A program made the translations under genes and the position numbers. The notes under the pieces are model-generated. The model saw nothing but the letters and a program-made list of their open reading frames with translations, was not told the DNA's origin and made no database searches. Positions 50,155 to 61,448 of a stretch of 64,000 nucleotides of DNA are shown here, one piece after another (the stretch's first letter is position 1; each line of letters begins with the position of its first letter). This DNA is from Hermatobates lingyangjiaoensis. Lineage: Eukaryota > Arthropoda > Insecta > Hemiptera > Hermatobatidae. The stretch is taken from assembly GCA_026182355.1 (NCBI GenBank), contig JAPFBL010001928.1:3447501-3511500 (forward strand). Reading direction: 5' to 3'.

Positions 50155-51664
50155 TCTCTATATATATAAAAATGAATGTATGTCTGTCTGTTTATACTCG
50201 ATAGATTCAAAAACCATACATCCAATTGCCGTGAAAATTTAGGAAATTATTAAGTATATCCCCGGGAAGGTTTATGTAAAGTTTTTTAAAAATCAGATTT
50301 GTGGTTCAGGTAATATCCCAAAAATATAATAATAGATAAGGCTTGCTGTATAACCTGTTTGATTACATTTTGACTTTAATTGGTAATAGCAGCCGCAGGT
50401 AGGTTATTCTTTATGATAATATTTCCACATGCTTTGTTCAATTGGAAATAACCAGGTACCAGAAATTAATTTTATTATTTTCAGATTGACATTAAAGAAA
50501 ATTATTGTAATTTTATATGGGTTTCTTATTAACTTTAACAAAGCTTTAGTTGTTATCAATAGTTTACAATTAACTATTAATATCTAATTGGTTTAACTTG
50601 CTTTAAGCATTAAAGAAAGTTATCCGTTAAATAATAACTTATTAACTTTAAGTATGCATAATAGTATTACCAATAATAATGATAGTATTTGAACCATTAA
50701 TTCTAATCTTAAAAGAATAGTTAAAGTATTTTGTAAGGCTTCTTCATTTATTCCTGATTGATTAATTCATTTGTTTAAAATATTTAATTATTAGTAATTA
50801 GTATCCGGCCCTACTCCATATAGGAAAAATGATAAGTTATTGTATATATATCGATGATATCTAACTAGAAGACGTTTATGAATGTCTAAATCAGTAAAAC
50901 TTATAAGGGAATATATACAGCATAAATAATTGATGAAGAAATATTTAAATCAAAATGTACATATATAAAACTTATGTATGTAAAACTGATATATCTCACT
51001 GTATGTATTTGTGTGTATAAATACAGTTCATAACATAACATAACTCTTAACATTGCATAATGAAAAATATATTTAGAATTTAACATTTAGAACTCAATTG
51101 ACACTTTTCAATACAATGCTTCTTCATAAACAAATAATGTTTCATCAAAATATTGTTATTCAAACTTTTAAGAGACAATTTTTTTACTGATATAATTATA
51201 ATTAAACATTTAAAACTGTATGAAGTTTTCAAATTGAAATTATTGAATGAAATGTAATGTGATATGCCTTAGCCTATTTAACTAACTGGCTCCTAATTGA
51301 AACGATTTGTGGGTTTAAAATTCGTATCATTATATTTAACAGATAAGACATATAACATTTAATGAGCTGAGACTTCTCTCAACATTTCTTGATGTATTGT
51401 TCGGCAAAAAATATTCTTTTTATTATTTGTTTCATCTAAACTATCAACTACCAGTTGTATTAGACAATGTGTGCAATTTATAATCAATGTTAGATTATAT
51501 CTCTTTTGCGTATCTATAATTTTAATTATGTATTAATTTCGTTTATCTCAAAAAAGTTAAGTGTAACGACACTATAGAAAATTTAAATTGTTTTCGTTAT
51601 GTGTAATTTATTATTAGAGTTGTAATTAAATTGTTTCCCGAGTAAAGCCGGGTAGATCAGCTAG
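50155..51664 (+). mobile_element. Non-autonomous Helitron, 1.5 kb, both termini visible
   Basis: The 5' end TCTCTATATATATAAAAATG followed by AATGTATGTCTGTCTG is the typical animal Helitron start. The 3' end has a short GC hairpin (CCCGAGTAAAGCCGGG, 51638-51653) and ends CAGCTAG at 51664. The flanks are A before and T after, as Helitrons insert between A and T. No long ORF lies between the ends, so it would need helicase in trans. A second similar start (TCTCTATATATAAAGTTTG) occurs near 47732 without a recognised matching 3' end. Confidence 0.75.
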
Positions 51665-51931
51665 TTATCAATAAAAAAAGGCAATTTCCATCAAAAATAA
51701 TAGCATTTCTATACATTAGTGGAATTAAATAGATATACTGAGTAGTAATAAATAAGAAATGTATAAAAGAAGAAATGCATTTTCAGGTTATAAATATAAT
51801 TACTAACCAGGACGACGATAATCATTTGAGATGAAGACAAAAAGTAATATATATATTTATATAAAAAGCTTTCACATAAACACGTGAAATAACAATCAAT
51901 GATCAAACCACAATAAGAAATGGGAAAACAA

Positions 51932-51974
51932 GACTAAGATCTTTCAACCGTAACAAGCGGTCTTCATCAGAGTC
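51932..51974 (-). ncRNA. Hammerhead-ribozyme-like motif (family A)
   Basis: Inverted partner of the motif at 52018. The first box reads CTGATGA here; all other elements are kept. Confidence 0.6.
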
Positions 51975-52017
51975 AAAAACCCAACTGACGAAAAAGCTCC
52001 AACTCAGTTGGGTTTTT

Positions 52018-52060
52018 GACTCTGACGAAGACCGCTTGTTACGGTTGAAAGATCTTAGTC
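52018..52060 (+). ncRNA. Hammerhead-ribozyme-like motif (family A)
   Basis: GACT, CTGACGA, A, stem II GACCG/CGGTT with a CTTGTTA loop, GAAA, AGATCT, T, AGTC. This is the best family-A copy. Confidence 0.6.
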
Positions 52061-52095
52061 TTGTTTTCCCATTTCTTATTGTGGTTTGATCATTT

Positions 52096-52130
<35 letters not shown>

Positions 52131-52131
<1 letters not shown>

Positions 52132-52333
52132 GTTCAATGTAGGAAAAGACACATAGAGAAATTAAAAGCACACACTTACAGTCTCTAATTTTCGGTTTGA
52201 ACAACCTTTATCTCAGGAGAAATAAGAGAGGGAAACCAAGCGCACTGGTTCAGAGACGATTGGAGGCCCTAAAAAATTAGATACTGTAAGTGTGTGCTTT
52301 TAATTTCTCTATGTTTCTTTTTCTACATTGAAC
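52131..52333. mobile_element. Palindrome of family-C terminal repeats
   Basis: AGTTCAATGTAGG...CACACACTTACAGTCTCTAA and TTAGATACTGTAAGTGTGTG...CCTACATTGAACT-like end. The centre keeps AACCAAGCGCACTGG, as in the main PLE's 3' repeat. Confidence 0.75.
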
Positions 52334-52399
52334 TATATTTGTCCGTTACGAATCGTATTTCCAATGAAAAAGTATATATATATATATATATATATGCAT

Positions 52400-52525
52400 A
52401 TAAAACAATATTTCACATAAACAAATATGAAATAACAATCAATGATCAAACCACAATATGAAATGGGGAGAAGAAGACTAAGATATTTCAACCACAACAA
52501 GCGGTCTTCATCAGAGTCGTTTTAT
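52400..52525 (-). mobile_element. Family-A terminal repeat
   Basis: AACAATCAATGATCAAACCA...AAGCGGTCTTCATCAGAGTC, right after (TA)n. Confidence 0.75.
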
Positions 52526-52529
52526 AATG

Positions 52530-54140
52530 AATATTCCTTCTCCTACGTTTACTAGGAGAGTGGGTTTGAACAGTAGATTGTAGGTTTAGATAAGCACTAT
52601 AAATTCATATCAACTGTCATACGTGCGCACTTGTCTACACACATATGCGTATTCACTCACCCAGAAATCCTTAAAGTGGTGGCAAGCACTACATCAAAAC
52701 TAGAAATTCTCTTTTCCCATTATTATCATAATTATCATATAGTGTACTAAAACAAATATAAGCATAAACATTTTACTATTTTGAAACATTAAAATATAAA
52801 CATTTTATTTAAAATACTTCAGGTAGTTTGTAATTAATATAGATTTAATATTGAAGAATATTGCCCAAATTAAAGCAGGTCGAAGTCTTAAAAAATAATT
52901 TTGATGTGGAAGTTTCAATTTAATTTGTAAGAAACGTGTTTAGATCGCTTAATTAAGTATTCCAACTTGCTACTTTTCCTTAAAAATAATCCTCCCGCCA
53001 TCTTCTTGCAATCAAATCTAAATGAACATCCAAAATTAAATTTTTTTTTAACTTGTATTTTTTTTAATTGAATCAATAAAGTTTGATAAATGAATATTAC
53101 TTAATAACTTTCTAGAATAAAAGGAATTTCTCTTACGGATTTTTTTTTCCAAACTAATTTCTTTCAATTAATATGAATGCTTCATTTACGCAAATTGACT
53201 ATAAATGTCTTGAAACATAAGAGTAGATCAAAGTGAATATTTTTTTGCGTAGTAGTACCCCTAATTTGGGGCAGTTTATTAAAAATTTTGCATGCACCAT
53301 TTTCACATAACATATATAATTTAAATAACAACTGAATGGCCGCCTGTATATTGTATCACATTAGGAGTTAAACAGATACTCTTAATAAATCGTCAAATCT
53401 CTTACAATGTATTATGTCTGCGACTAGACATCACATTCAAATGGGATGTACAATTTCTTTCAAATTTTCGTGGAATAAAAGTTACTATAAATTAATTAAT
53501 TTATAATTAAAAAAATATGTTAATATATAAGAAGTAACGTCGTTTGGACTTTTTTTTAAATCACTTTAACAGGCCGTACTTGCTTTAAGTAAGCAAGTCA
53601 TATACCAAAGTGTAAACGTTATTTACATTTTACAGAGTTCTGTGGAGATGGCTTTTAGATAGTATCTACATTACATAATTTGACCATAACATAACGTTAC
53701 ATAACATAGATTGTGTCTACATTCTATAAGCGATAAATGATTTATGTAATTTTATGGCAGAGTATTTATATTCTTAATATTAAAAAATAAGTGGCTTCAG
53801 AGAAAATTTTGATTGAATTGGAATTTCAATTTTGATCTTGAAATTTAGCTTAGAAACTATATAATACAGAAATTATAAAGTTTGTACACAGGTACTTTAA
53901 ACAAAAACAAAAAACCAAACGGTTAATACAATTTTATAATTTTTTTCCCGGGCAAAGCATTGGTTGTGGCACGAGGGGCCACAACCTCGAACTTTGTCTT
54001 TTGTTCCTGAGTCCTGAAATCAAAAGAACATACTTTTGAATTAAAAGACAGATGAATTCATTGATTAACCAAAGGTCTCTTCAAGTGATTCTTCCGTTCA
54101 AATATAGCTGTTGTATAAAAAAAACTATTAGATTTGTGAA
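52530..54140. other. AT-rich DNA, no gene recognised
   Basis: No frame, repeat array or transposon end seen, other than CCCGGGCAAAGC near 53945, which resembles the 3' hairpin of the Helitron at 51638. Confidence 0.45.
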
Positions 54141-54420
54141 TGCCTTATTAAGTCAAAAGGATGTTGAAATATGAATAAGTGAGAAGATGGTGAAGGAGGC
54201 GAGGACCTCTGCGAGGTAATTCACCCGCCGTTTTGATGCAGAGGGGTGTGACAAAGAGGCTCTTTGGCGCCAGAAAGCACTGAGCTACGGTTGGTTTTGC
54301 ACTGAATACGTTAGCCTTTGCTTTGTGCCAGCTCGCCTGTTTTGCTCCTCTTTGCTCCCACAGACTCGGTCTGTTCTTAATCTGTTCATTGTCTCTTCGC
54401 ATTCATCTCCTCTCCTTGTC
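54140..54420. other. GC-rich island, function unknown
   Basis: A stretch of about 260 bp near 50% GC with CGCC, GGCGCC and CCCGCCG in AT-rich surroundings. Minus strand has an 84-codon frame without recognisable domains. Either a conserved element, an unrecognised exon, or a transferred fragment. Confidence 0.35.
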
Positions 54421-55455
54421 ATATGCTTCGGGTTCAGCTTCAAATTAGATCATTTTGCTCCGTCATAATAATTTAAAGCGATATTAAGCACAATTAATTA
54501 TAATTAGCTAATTGTATAATTTGAAGAATGGTAACCTTGTGACTGATTCAGAAAGTAGATAGAGAACAAGCTCTATAGCTTCCCATATAACAAAAGCAAA
54601 ACTCTTCTGCTTTTAAGTCCTTAGAGAGATGAAAGACTCTTAGTCTCTTCTAAGAGTGTTGCGGCGCATAACTAGCAACACTTCGAAGATCATTAGATAA
54701 CGGTTACTAGTAACATTTAGTATACTCCTGATGAAAATGAAGTCGGTTTTATACGATATTTTGGCCTCCTTTTAGTATCAGTTCTTTTCAGTCATATTAA
54801 GAAAATTAAAAAAAGATGCGCAATTTATTAAGCCAACAAATAATCGAACTTTACTATTTGCTGTTTGAAAAACCAGATTGCGATTATAGCCACTGACCAG
54901 TGTGTATTTTGCTAAAGTGGAAAGCAAAAACGAGCACAGAACTATAAGTAAATAAGTGGTTCTTAAAAGGCTGTTATAGCTGAAATTGTATCACTAGTGG
55001 AGAGCGTTTGAAGTGTTGACTTTAAAGCACTCAAGATTCCAGTAAAGGGAATATCGAGAAGGTTAAGGACAAACAGCAGACAGCTCAGACCAAGCTTGGG
55101 CACCTGCGTCCCAGCACGTGTTGTTGTGCGACCCTCGGAGATTAACTTGAATTCTATCTTTTCTTGGAAACATTCTTTTGCTTATCGGTTATTAACAAAA
55201 GCTCACCAAAACTTTTGGAAGGAAATTACAATATTGGTCAATAGAAACAAATGTTTTAGTTTTTTATTATATTTATTTTTTTTTCAATACTAATGTTTTA
55301 GAGATTGTGTTGTGATAATTGATTACCATTATGAAATAATCAGATACCAATAATAAATATCATTATAAGTATTAACATTAATTATAATTATTATTGACAC
55401 ATTAATGTAGTACTTGGTATCTATTTCGATATATATATTTTATAAATAAAAGGAT

Positions 55456-55640
55456 TTCACATAAAGACGTGAAACAACAATCAGAAATGTGAAAACAAGA
55501 CTAAGATCTTTCAACTGTAACAAGCGGTCTTCGTCAGAGTCAAAAACTCAGCTGGGTTTTTGACTCTGACGAAGACCGCTTGTACGGTTGAAAGATCTTA
55601 GTCTTGTTTTCCCATTTTCTTATTGTGGTTTGATCATTGA
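55456..55640. mobile_element. Palindrome of family-A terminal repeats
   Basis: Left arm (TTTCACATAAAGACGTGAAA..., partly deleted) and right arm meet at AAAAACTCAGCTGGGTTTTT. The right arm carries a hammerhead-like motif lacking one base (55562-55603). Confidence 0.82.
55562..55603 (+). ncRNA. Hammerhead-ribozyme-like motif (family A)
   Basis: As at 52018, with one loop base deleted (CTTGTA), which should not disturb the core. Confidence 0.5.
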
Positions 55641-55658
55641 ATATTTTATATATATAAT

Positions 55659-55802
55659 ATATGATGTAATTTTTTTGAGGGTTGAGGTCTAAGGACTTGA
55701 GTTTTTGAGCACCGCTTCTTTGTGGTGCAATTACATATATTACATGATTCAGTACATCTCTAATGCATTAGACCTCAACCCTCAACAAAATTACATCATA
55801 TA
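55659..55802. mobile_element. MITE-like element with 34-bp terminal inverted repeats
   Basis: Outer arms ATATGATGTAAT...GAGGGTTGAGGTCTAA and TTAGACCTCAACCCTC...ATTACATCATAT are inverted copies that flank a 70-bp core containing a further small hairpin (GCACC...GGTGC). No coding capacity. Confidence 0.65.
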
Positions 55803-55889
55803 AATATTGGGTCAAGAAAAGAAATCATGATGTATATACAATATATATAGATCTAAATTATACATATAAGCTGTATGTATCGAAATACT

Positions 55890-55985
55890 ACAGAATCAGC
55901 ATGCGGCCTGCAGTCACTTGGAAATTATATAATGTGGCCCCCAGGTCATAAAAGGTTGCCCAAGCCTGGCTGAGAGTGTCGACTG
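55890..55985 (-). mobile_element. hAT-like transposon terminal inverted repeat (single end)
   Basis: The minus strand reads CCAGGCTTGGGCAACCTTTT, ATGACCTGGGGGCCACATTA. Animal hAT elements commonly begin CAGNGGTGGGCAACC...TTTGACCTGGGGGCC. The opposite end and transposase were not found. Confidence 0.55.
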
Positions 55986-56440
55986 CCAGCGCTCTGTGAC
56001 AACTGATGTGTAAAGGACCGTAGGAGGCCACGTAAATTAGTTACATTTAGAACACCCCATAGGCTATTCCATCCTCATTAAGCGAATTCAGTTTTATTAT
56101 ATACTTATTTAACAAAATATTTTGTTATATATGGTAACGATAATATTCGAATGAAAAACTTAGTCATATTAAGAAATATATGATTTTAATTTCTTAATAT
56201 GACTAATATTAATAATAAGAAAAATAATCAACCTATATTTATCTATTTAATTAAATTAATATATTTTTTTTTGTTTCAGGTAAGTTTTTTGAGGTTACAA
56301 CATCAAGTAAGTTGCATGCAGTTTAACGTTACTTTTTCTGCACAGTTGTACAAACTATTGACTTAAACTTTTTTTCTTCCTGACTTTCGTGCCTATATTA
56401 AGGACTTCGGATAGCATTACGGTTGTTTGTATCTACACAA

Positions 56441-57320
56441 AGAATGTCATCAATACTTGGGGATTTATAATCAGAAAAATCATAATAATATTAAAAAACA
56501 TTGAAAATTGTTGAGGACTTTTCAAAGAATGTCAACAATACTTGGGGATTTACAATCAGAAAAATCATAATAATATTAAAAAAAAATTGAAAATTGTTGA
56601 GGACTTTCCAAAGAATGTCAACAATACTTGGGGATTTACAATCAGAAAAATCATAATAATATTAAAAAAAAAATTGAAAATTGTTGAGGACTTTTCAAAG
56701 TCCTCAACAAAGAATGTCAACAATACTTGGGGATTTACAATCAGAAAAATCATAATAATATTAAAAAAAAATTGAAAATTGTTGAGGACTTTCCAAAGAA
56801 TGTCAACAATACTTGGGGATTTATAATCAGAAAAATCATAATAATATTAAAAAAAATTGAAAATTGTTGAGGACTTTCCAAAGAATGTCAACAATACTTG
56901 GGGATTTACAATCAGAAAAATCATAATAATATTAAAAAAAAAATTGAAAATTGTTGAGGACTTTTCAAAGTCCTCAACAAAGAATGTCAACAATACTTGG
57001 GGATTTACAATCAGAAAAATCATAATAATATTAAAAAAAAATTGAAAATTGTTGAGGACTTTCCAAAGAATGTCAACAATACTTGGGGATTTACAATCAG
57101 AAAAATCATAATAATATTAAAAAAAAATTGAAAATTGTTGAGGACTTTCCAAAGAATGTCAACAATACTTGGGGATTTACAATCAGAAAAATCATAATAA
57201 TATTAAAAAAAATTGAAAATTGTTAAGGACTTTCCAAAGAATGTCAACAATACTTGGGGATTTACAATCAGAAAAATCATAATAATATTAAAAAAAATTG
57301 AAAATTGTTGAGGACTTTCC
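56441..57320 (+). repeat. Tandem array of 85-99 bp units with an embedded hairpin variant
   Basis: AGAATGTCAACAATACTTGG recurs at 56441, 56526, 56612, 56711, 56797, 56882, 56981, 57067, 57153 and 57238. Units are 85-86 bp except two of 99 bp (56612 and 56882), which carry a 13-bp insertion that makes an exact inverted repeat GTTGAGGACTTT / AAAGTCCTCAAC. The order short-short-long repeats with a period of 270 bp, so blocks of three units were duplicated. Apparent ORFs over the array are by-products of the repeat and not genes. Confidence 0.93.
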
Positions 57321-57999
57321 ATTTACTTCCTTGCCTAAACTAACAAACTTCTATTATTTTTTTCTAAACATATATCTTTTTAACAAAATAAAACAATGTT
57401 TTTTGTAGGACTTCAACATAACATTTGATTCAATTTAGTTGCTATATTAATTGATATGGATTAACAGCTGTTGTAAAAATTAACCACTAAACGCTTCTTA
57501 TATTTAGTAAGTTATAAAGATTCATTACTTAGTTATAGATTACATCTGTTTACAATGCCTCCAATGGTTATTTTTTTCCTACAGCAATTCATTTCTATGA
57601 ATAAATCTATGTGTTTCTATTTTGAAGTGATTCAAATCACTTGAAAAACATTGTTTTTATGTGATTTTATTCTTTCTTTTAATTATTTATTTTTAATTTT
57701 TTTTAAAAAAAGATATTATTGAAAGAAATTAATAATGCCCCTTGGACCTATATCTGCCCCTAGACTCAACCTCACTTGATAGTTTTAGTATTATAAGAAA
57801 GGTAATTGTTCTTTCTTATTTCCAGTTAAATTAACAATATTTTATTATCTTATTTATTATTTCGTGACTTAATTATTTTTCACAACCATATATTTTATTG
57901 TTATATATATATTGAAATTGACAATATTTTATTATTTTATTTATTGTTTCGTGATTTAATTATTCTTTACATCCGTATATGTCATTGTTTTATTATATA

Positions 58000-58170
58000 A
58001 ACACGTAAAATGACAATCAATGATCAAACCACAATATGAAATGTGGAAAAAAGACTAAGATCTTTCAACCGTAACAAGCGGGCTTCGTCAGAGTCAAAAG
58101 CCCAACTGAAAAAAAAACGAAATCCATTTCTATTGTTTTCCCATTTCTTATTGTGGTTTGATCTTTGATA
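58000..58170 (-). mobile_element. Family-A terminal repeat(s)
   Basis: A minus copy (AATGATCAAACCACAATATG to CAAAAGCCCAACTGA) plus only the tip of an inverted copy (CCCATTTCTTATTGTGGTTT). The 69-bp satellite starts about 35 bp further on. Confidence 0.75.
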
Positions 58171-58200
58171 TATATATGTATATCGACTTATTAATGTACA

Positions 58201-58730
58201 ATCATTTCAACAAGGAAAAAATGACAACCCTTTCTTCATCACACCTCTCTATCGACTGGAGGGGTCTGTAATCATTGCGACAAGGAAAAAATGACAACCC
58301 TTTCTTCATCACACCTCTCTATCGACTGAGGGGTCTGTAATCATTGCGACAAGGAAAAAATGACAACCCTTTCTTCATCACACCTCTCTATCGACTGGAG
58401 GGGTCTGTAATCATTGCGACAAGGAAAAAATGACAACCCTTTCTTCATCACACCTCTCTATCGACTGAGAGGTCTGTAATCATTGCGACAAGGAAAAAAT
58501 GACAACCCTTTCTTCATCACACCTCTCTATCGACTGAGAGGTCTGTAATCATTGCGACAAGGAAAAAATGACAACCCTTTCTTCATCACACCTCTCTATC
58601 GACCGGGTAGGAGGGGGGGTTGCCATTATTGCAACAAGGAAAAAATTACAAGCTTTTCTTCATCATATTGATTTATCGTCCTTGGGGGGTCGGTAATCAT
58701 CATAAAAAGGGGGAAAAATGACGGTTTTCG
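58201..58730 (+). repeat. Tandem array of 69-70 bp units
   Basis: ATCATTGCGACAAGGAAAAA recurs at 58201, 58271, 58340, 58410, 58479, 58548, a diverged unit near 58623, and a remnant near 58691. Inner units are nearly identical; the edge units are diverged, as expected if unequal exchange homogenises the middle. Units alternate between GGAGGGGTC and GAGAGGTC at one place. Confidence 0.92.
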
Positions 58731-58739
58731 AGTTTTAAT

Positions 58740-59130
58740 AAGTCTTGGGAGAAGGTTATTTATTTGCTAAATCGCGTCATATATCACGAAAATCTATCGG
58801 GTCTGCCTGTGCAGAAATGCTCTTCACTCAACTTGAGGCATAAATGTTTCAAAACACGTTCATTAATGAAACGGCCTATCCAATATATTTGTCTGCCTGC
58901 TCCATTCGTGCATATTTTACACAAAAGAATCCCCCAATGCATTCAAAATAGAATCAGTTTAAATCGCACTCCCTGATTTGGAAGACATTAATTTTCGTAA
59001 CTGTTTTCCCCACCAATACTCGGCCTATAGAGCTAGCGAAATATGACCCCACCATCCTCATAGTCCATTGCAACACATTCTGCACGCCCACCAATACAGC
59101 CTTCCGCTTTTACCAAATAATCTGTTTTCT
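58740..59130. other. Complex, GC-moderate patch beside the 69-bp satellite
   Basis: Sequence such as CTATCGGGTCTGCCTGTGCA and GAAACGGCCTATCCAATATA is unlike the AT-rich background. A 70-codon + frame lacks domains. Candidate conserved non-coding element. Confidence 0.35.
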
Positions 59131-59511
59131 TTCTTCTTATCATCGTACTGTCTCATTAATTACTATAATTACTAACCACCTTTATATTCAGAGTATATTA
59201 TAAATAAGTAAAATAACTCTTTGGAAAATATGTTAATTCATTATTCTTTTTTCCTTCACATGATTGTGAAAAAAGTTTCCTTCGAGCTCTAAAGACAGGT
59301 GGTTTCAAAGGGAAAAGTGGAGGTAGAAGTATTGATTAGGGAAGGTTTAAAACTATCACTAAACAAACGTCTAAACTACAGTAAGACATTTAGAAATGGC
59401 AAAGTCCTTCAACCAAAACAACCGATGAACTTCAATTGTTCTGCTTGGAAGATTTTAGTCTCATATCTGCATTTGTTGCTGTGATTTAGATATTAATATA
59501 TATATATAACA

Positions 59512-59722
59512 AGATTTCACTACAAACACGTGAAACAACCATCATTGTTCAAACCATAATAATAAATGGGAACAAAAAGACTAAGATCTTTCAACCGTAA
59601 CAAGCGGTCTTTCAACCGTAACGAGCAGTCTTCGTCAGAGTCAAAAACCCAACTGTTTTTGGGTTTTTAACTCTGACAAAGACCTTAGTATTTTTTTTCT
59701 CATTTCTTATTGTGGTTTGAGC

Positions 59723-59727
<5 letters not shown>
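59512..59727. mobile_element. Palindrome of family-A terminal repeats with internal duplication
   Basis: The minus arm has a 22-bp tandem duplication of TTTCAACCGTAACAAGCGG. The plus arm lacks the stem II to helix III part (GACAAAGACCTTAGTA), so only one arm could fold as a hammerhead. Confidence 0.75.
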
Positions 59728-59770
<43 letters not shown>

Positions 59771-59807
59771 ATGATAAATGGAAACAGCAGGACAGATTAC
59801 ACTTAAA

Positions 59808-59930
59808 ATAAACTGTGACACATATACAGAAACATAACAAAAACTCACTTTTGAACATTTCCATGTAATGGCGGTCGAAATATTGAAAAGTGAGTCTTTG
59901 TTATGTTTCTGTCTACGTGTCACAGTTTAT
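59808..59930. mobile_element. Palindrome of terminal repeats (family E relative)
   Basis: ATAAACTGTGACAC...ACTCACTTTTGAA and ..GAAAAGTGAGTCT...GTGTCACAGTTTAT, lying between (TA)n tracts. Core boxes are degraded (GTCGAAATATTG kept, first box lost). Confidence 0.7.
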
Positions 59931-60871
59931 ATATATAATTATATATATATATATATACACTTAATAAACGGAAAGACAATCCTAACTAGACAGAATAACA
60001 GTTCAAAATTAAAAGTAACTATTAAGTTATAACAAATTATACAAAATTAACAATTAACTTCTTCCCTTTTGTCATCAGGAGAAGGGAAGAAGATGAGTTT
60101 CGCTCGGCTGGCAAACAACAACTTATATATATATAATGTTGAAATTAATAGCAGATTCTGCGTTCACGACTTTTTTGGTAATCGTTTCTAACGTATTTCT
60201 TTCTGAAGGTGATAATAGCTAAGGTAAGTTAGCAAATGACATTCAGTTTAGCACAAAAGCGTCTGTCGGGTTAAATGTTATGTTAATAATTAAATAATTA
60301 ATTAACCTTTTGCTGAAGGTAACATGACATTCCCTGACAGTTGGCAGTACGAAGTTCGCTGGGTCAGCTATCATATATAAATGATTTAGAATAAATATGC
60401 TTATAGTACTCAGTCCTTTATCATGTTAAAATCAAGTTTACAAGCCGACGTTTCAGTCTTACTTAGAACTTTCTTTATCAGCAGAAGTATAACATTTTGA
60501 AATTAAAAAACATTTTAAATGAGAAGTTTAAAAAAAATGAGATAAATGATAGAAACGTTACACAACTGTTAGTAGAAACAAGAACGCTATACCGTTAACC
60601 TCTAAAAAGGTTAACATTGTGAACCAAATTGAGAAAGATCTTTCACTAATAACTGCTCCTCGTCTCATAATTAATTTATCACGTGATTCTGGGGGGAACA
60701 GTTTCATGGTCGAAAGGACATCTTTTATCATCTAAATCATATTGTATCATCTAAATATCTTACTGTGGTACAAGTTTTAAAATTAAATCGAAACATTGGC
60801 ATGAAGAGTTTGATTTTGAACCTAGAAAATTGCCTGAATCCTGATTGCATGATATTTAATGTTCTATACAT

Positions 60872-61228
60872 TTAATATATATATATATTAGTATAAGTGG
60901 CAGGCGGCAAATCTTCTTGGAGACATATTGAATTAAAATATCCAGCTGCTTCTTCATTAACGACCTTTCTGCCGATAGCTTCAATTTTCCTCACTACAGT
61001 TCGTTGTTCTTGAGGTAATTTCCATATATAATGACAATTCAAAATTATGATCTTAATGTTATCCCAAGTATCACCACTTTTGATAATAGTTTTAAATTTA
61101 GTTAATGGGTTAGTTCCACTGAGGTTAGTAATATTAGAATTAGTAATAATACATTCCGTCATACCTCGTAAAGTCTCTGAAAAGCTCGACCGGTTTCGGG
61201 TCCGCCTGGATCCCATCTTCAAGAGCAC
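60872..61228 (-). pseudogene. N-terminal part of a Penelope-like ORF (5' end of an element)
   Basis: The frame starts within a terminal repeat and reads MGSRRTRNRSS, then a linker, then HYIWKLPQEQRTVVRKIEA, RKVVNEEAAGYFNS, ICLQEDLPPATYTN. A basic N-terminal region followed by a FNxxCLxEDLLPxYTN block upstream of the RT is what I know from Penelope-family proteins. The RT itself is missing: the copy ends at (TA)n near 60880. A second, degraded copy of the same segment lies in the opposite direction at 61830-61950, where a stop follows VVRKIE. The start codon lies inside a hammerhead-like core (CTTGAAGATGGG). Confidence 0.6.
61184..61226 (-). ncRNA. Hammerhead-ribozyme-like motif (family G)
   Basis: Inverted, identical partner of 61449-61491. 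The ORF that runs to 60872 is open across it. Confidence 0.5.
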
Positions 61229-61448
61229 CTAACTGACTATGAGTGTTGTTTTCCTATAACCTACCTATATATAGTATTTACATTGTGTAATCAGTGTTGT
61301 GTGTGTAGGTAATTTTTTTTTTTTTTCTATTTCTTTAATTGTTATGTTTTTTTCTCTCCAAATTACCTACACACACAACACTGATTACACAATGTAAATA
61401 CTATATATAGGTAGGTTATAGGAAAACAACACTCATAGTCAGTTAGGT

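Larger units (their letters stand above)
51897..52094. mobile_element. Palindrome of family-A terminal repeats
   Basis: Left arm AATGATCAAACCACAATAAG...CCCAACTGA, spacer of about 12 bp, right arm TCAGTTGGGTTTTTGACTC...CTTATTGTGGTTTGATCATT. Arms are about 92 bp and nearly identical. Each carries a hammerhead-like motif. Confidence 0.88.

Noticed and set aside
56542..57045. Repeated open frames (KNVNNTWGFTIRK...)
   Set aside because: They are translations of the 85-99 bp tandem repeat; unit lengths of 85-86 break the frame in each unit.
58201..58730. CRISPR array
   Set aside because: Contiguous 69-70 bp repeats with no spacers.
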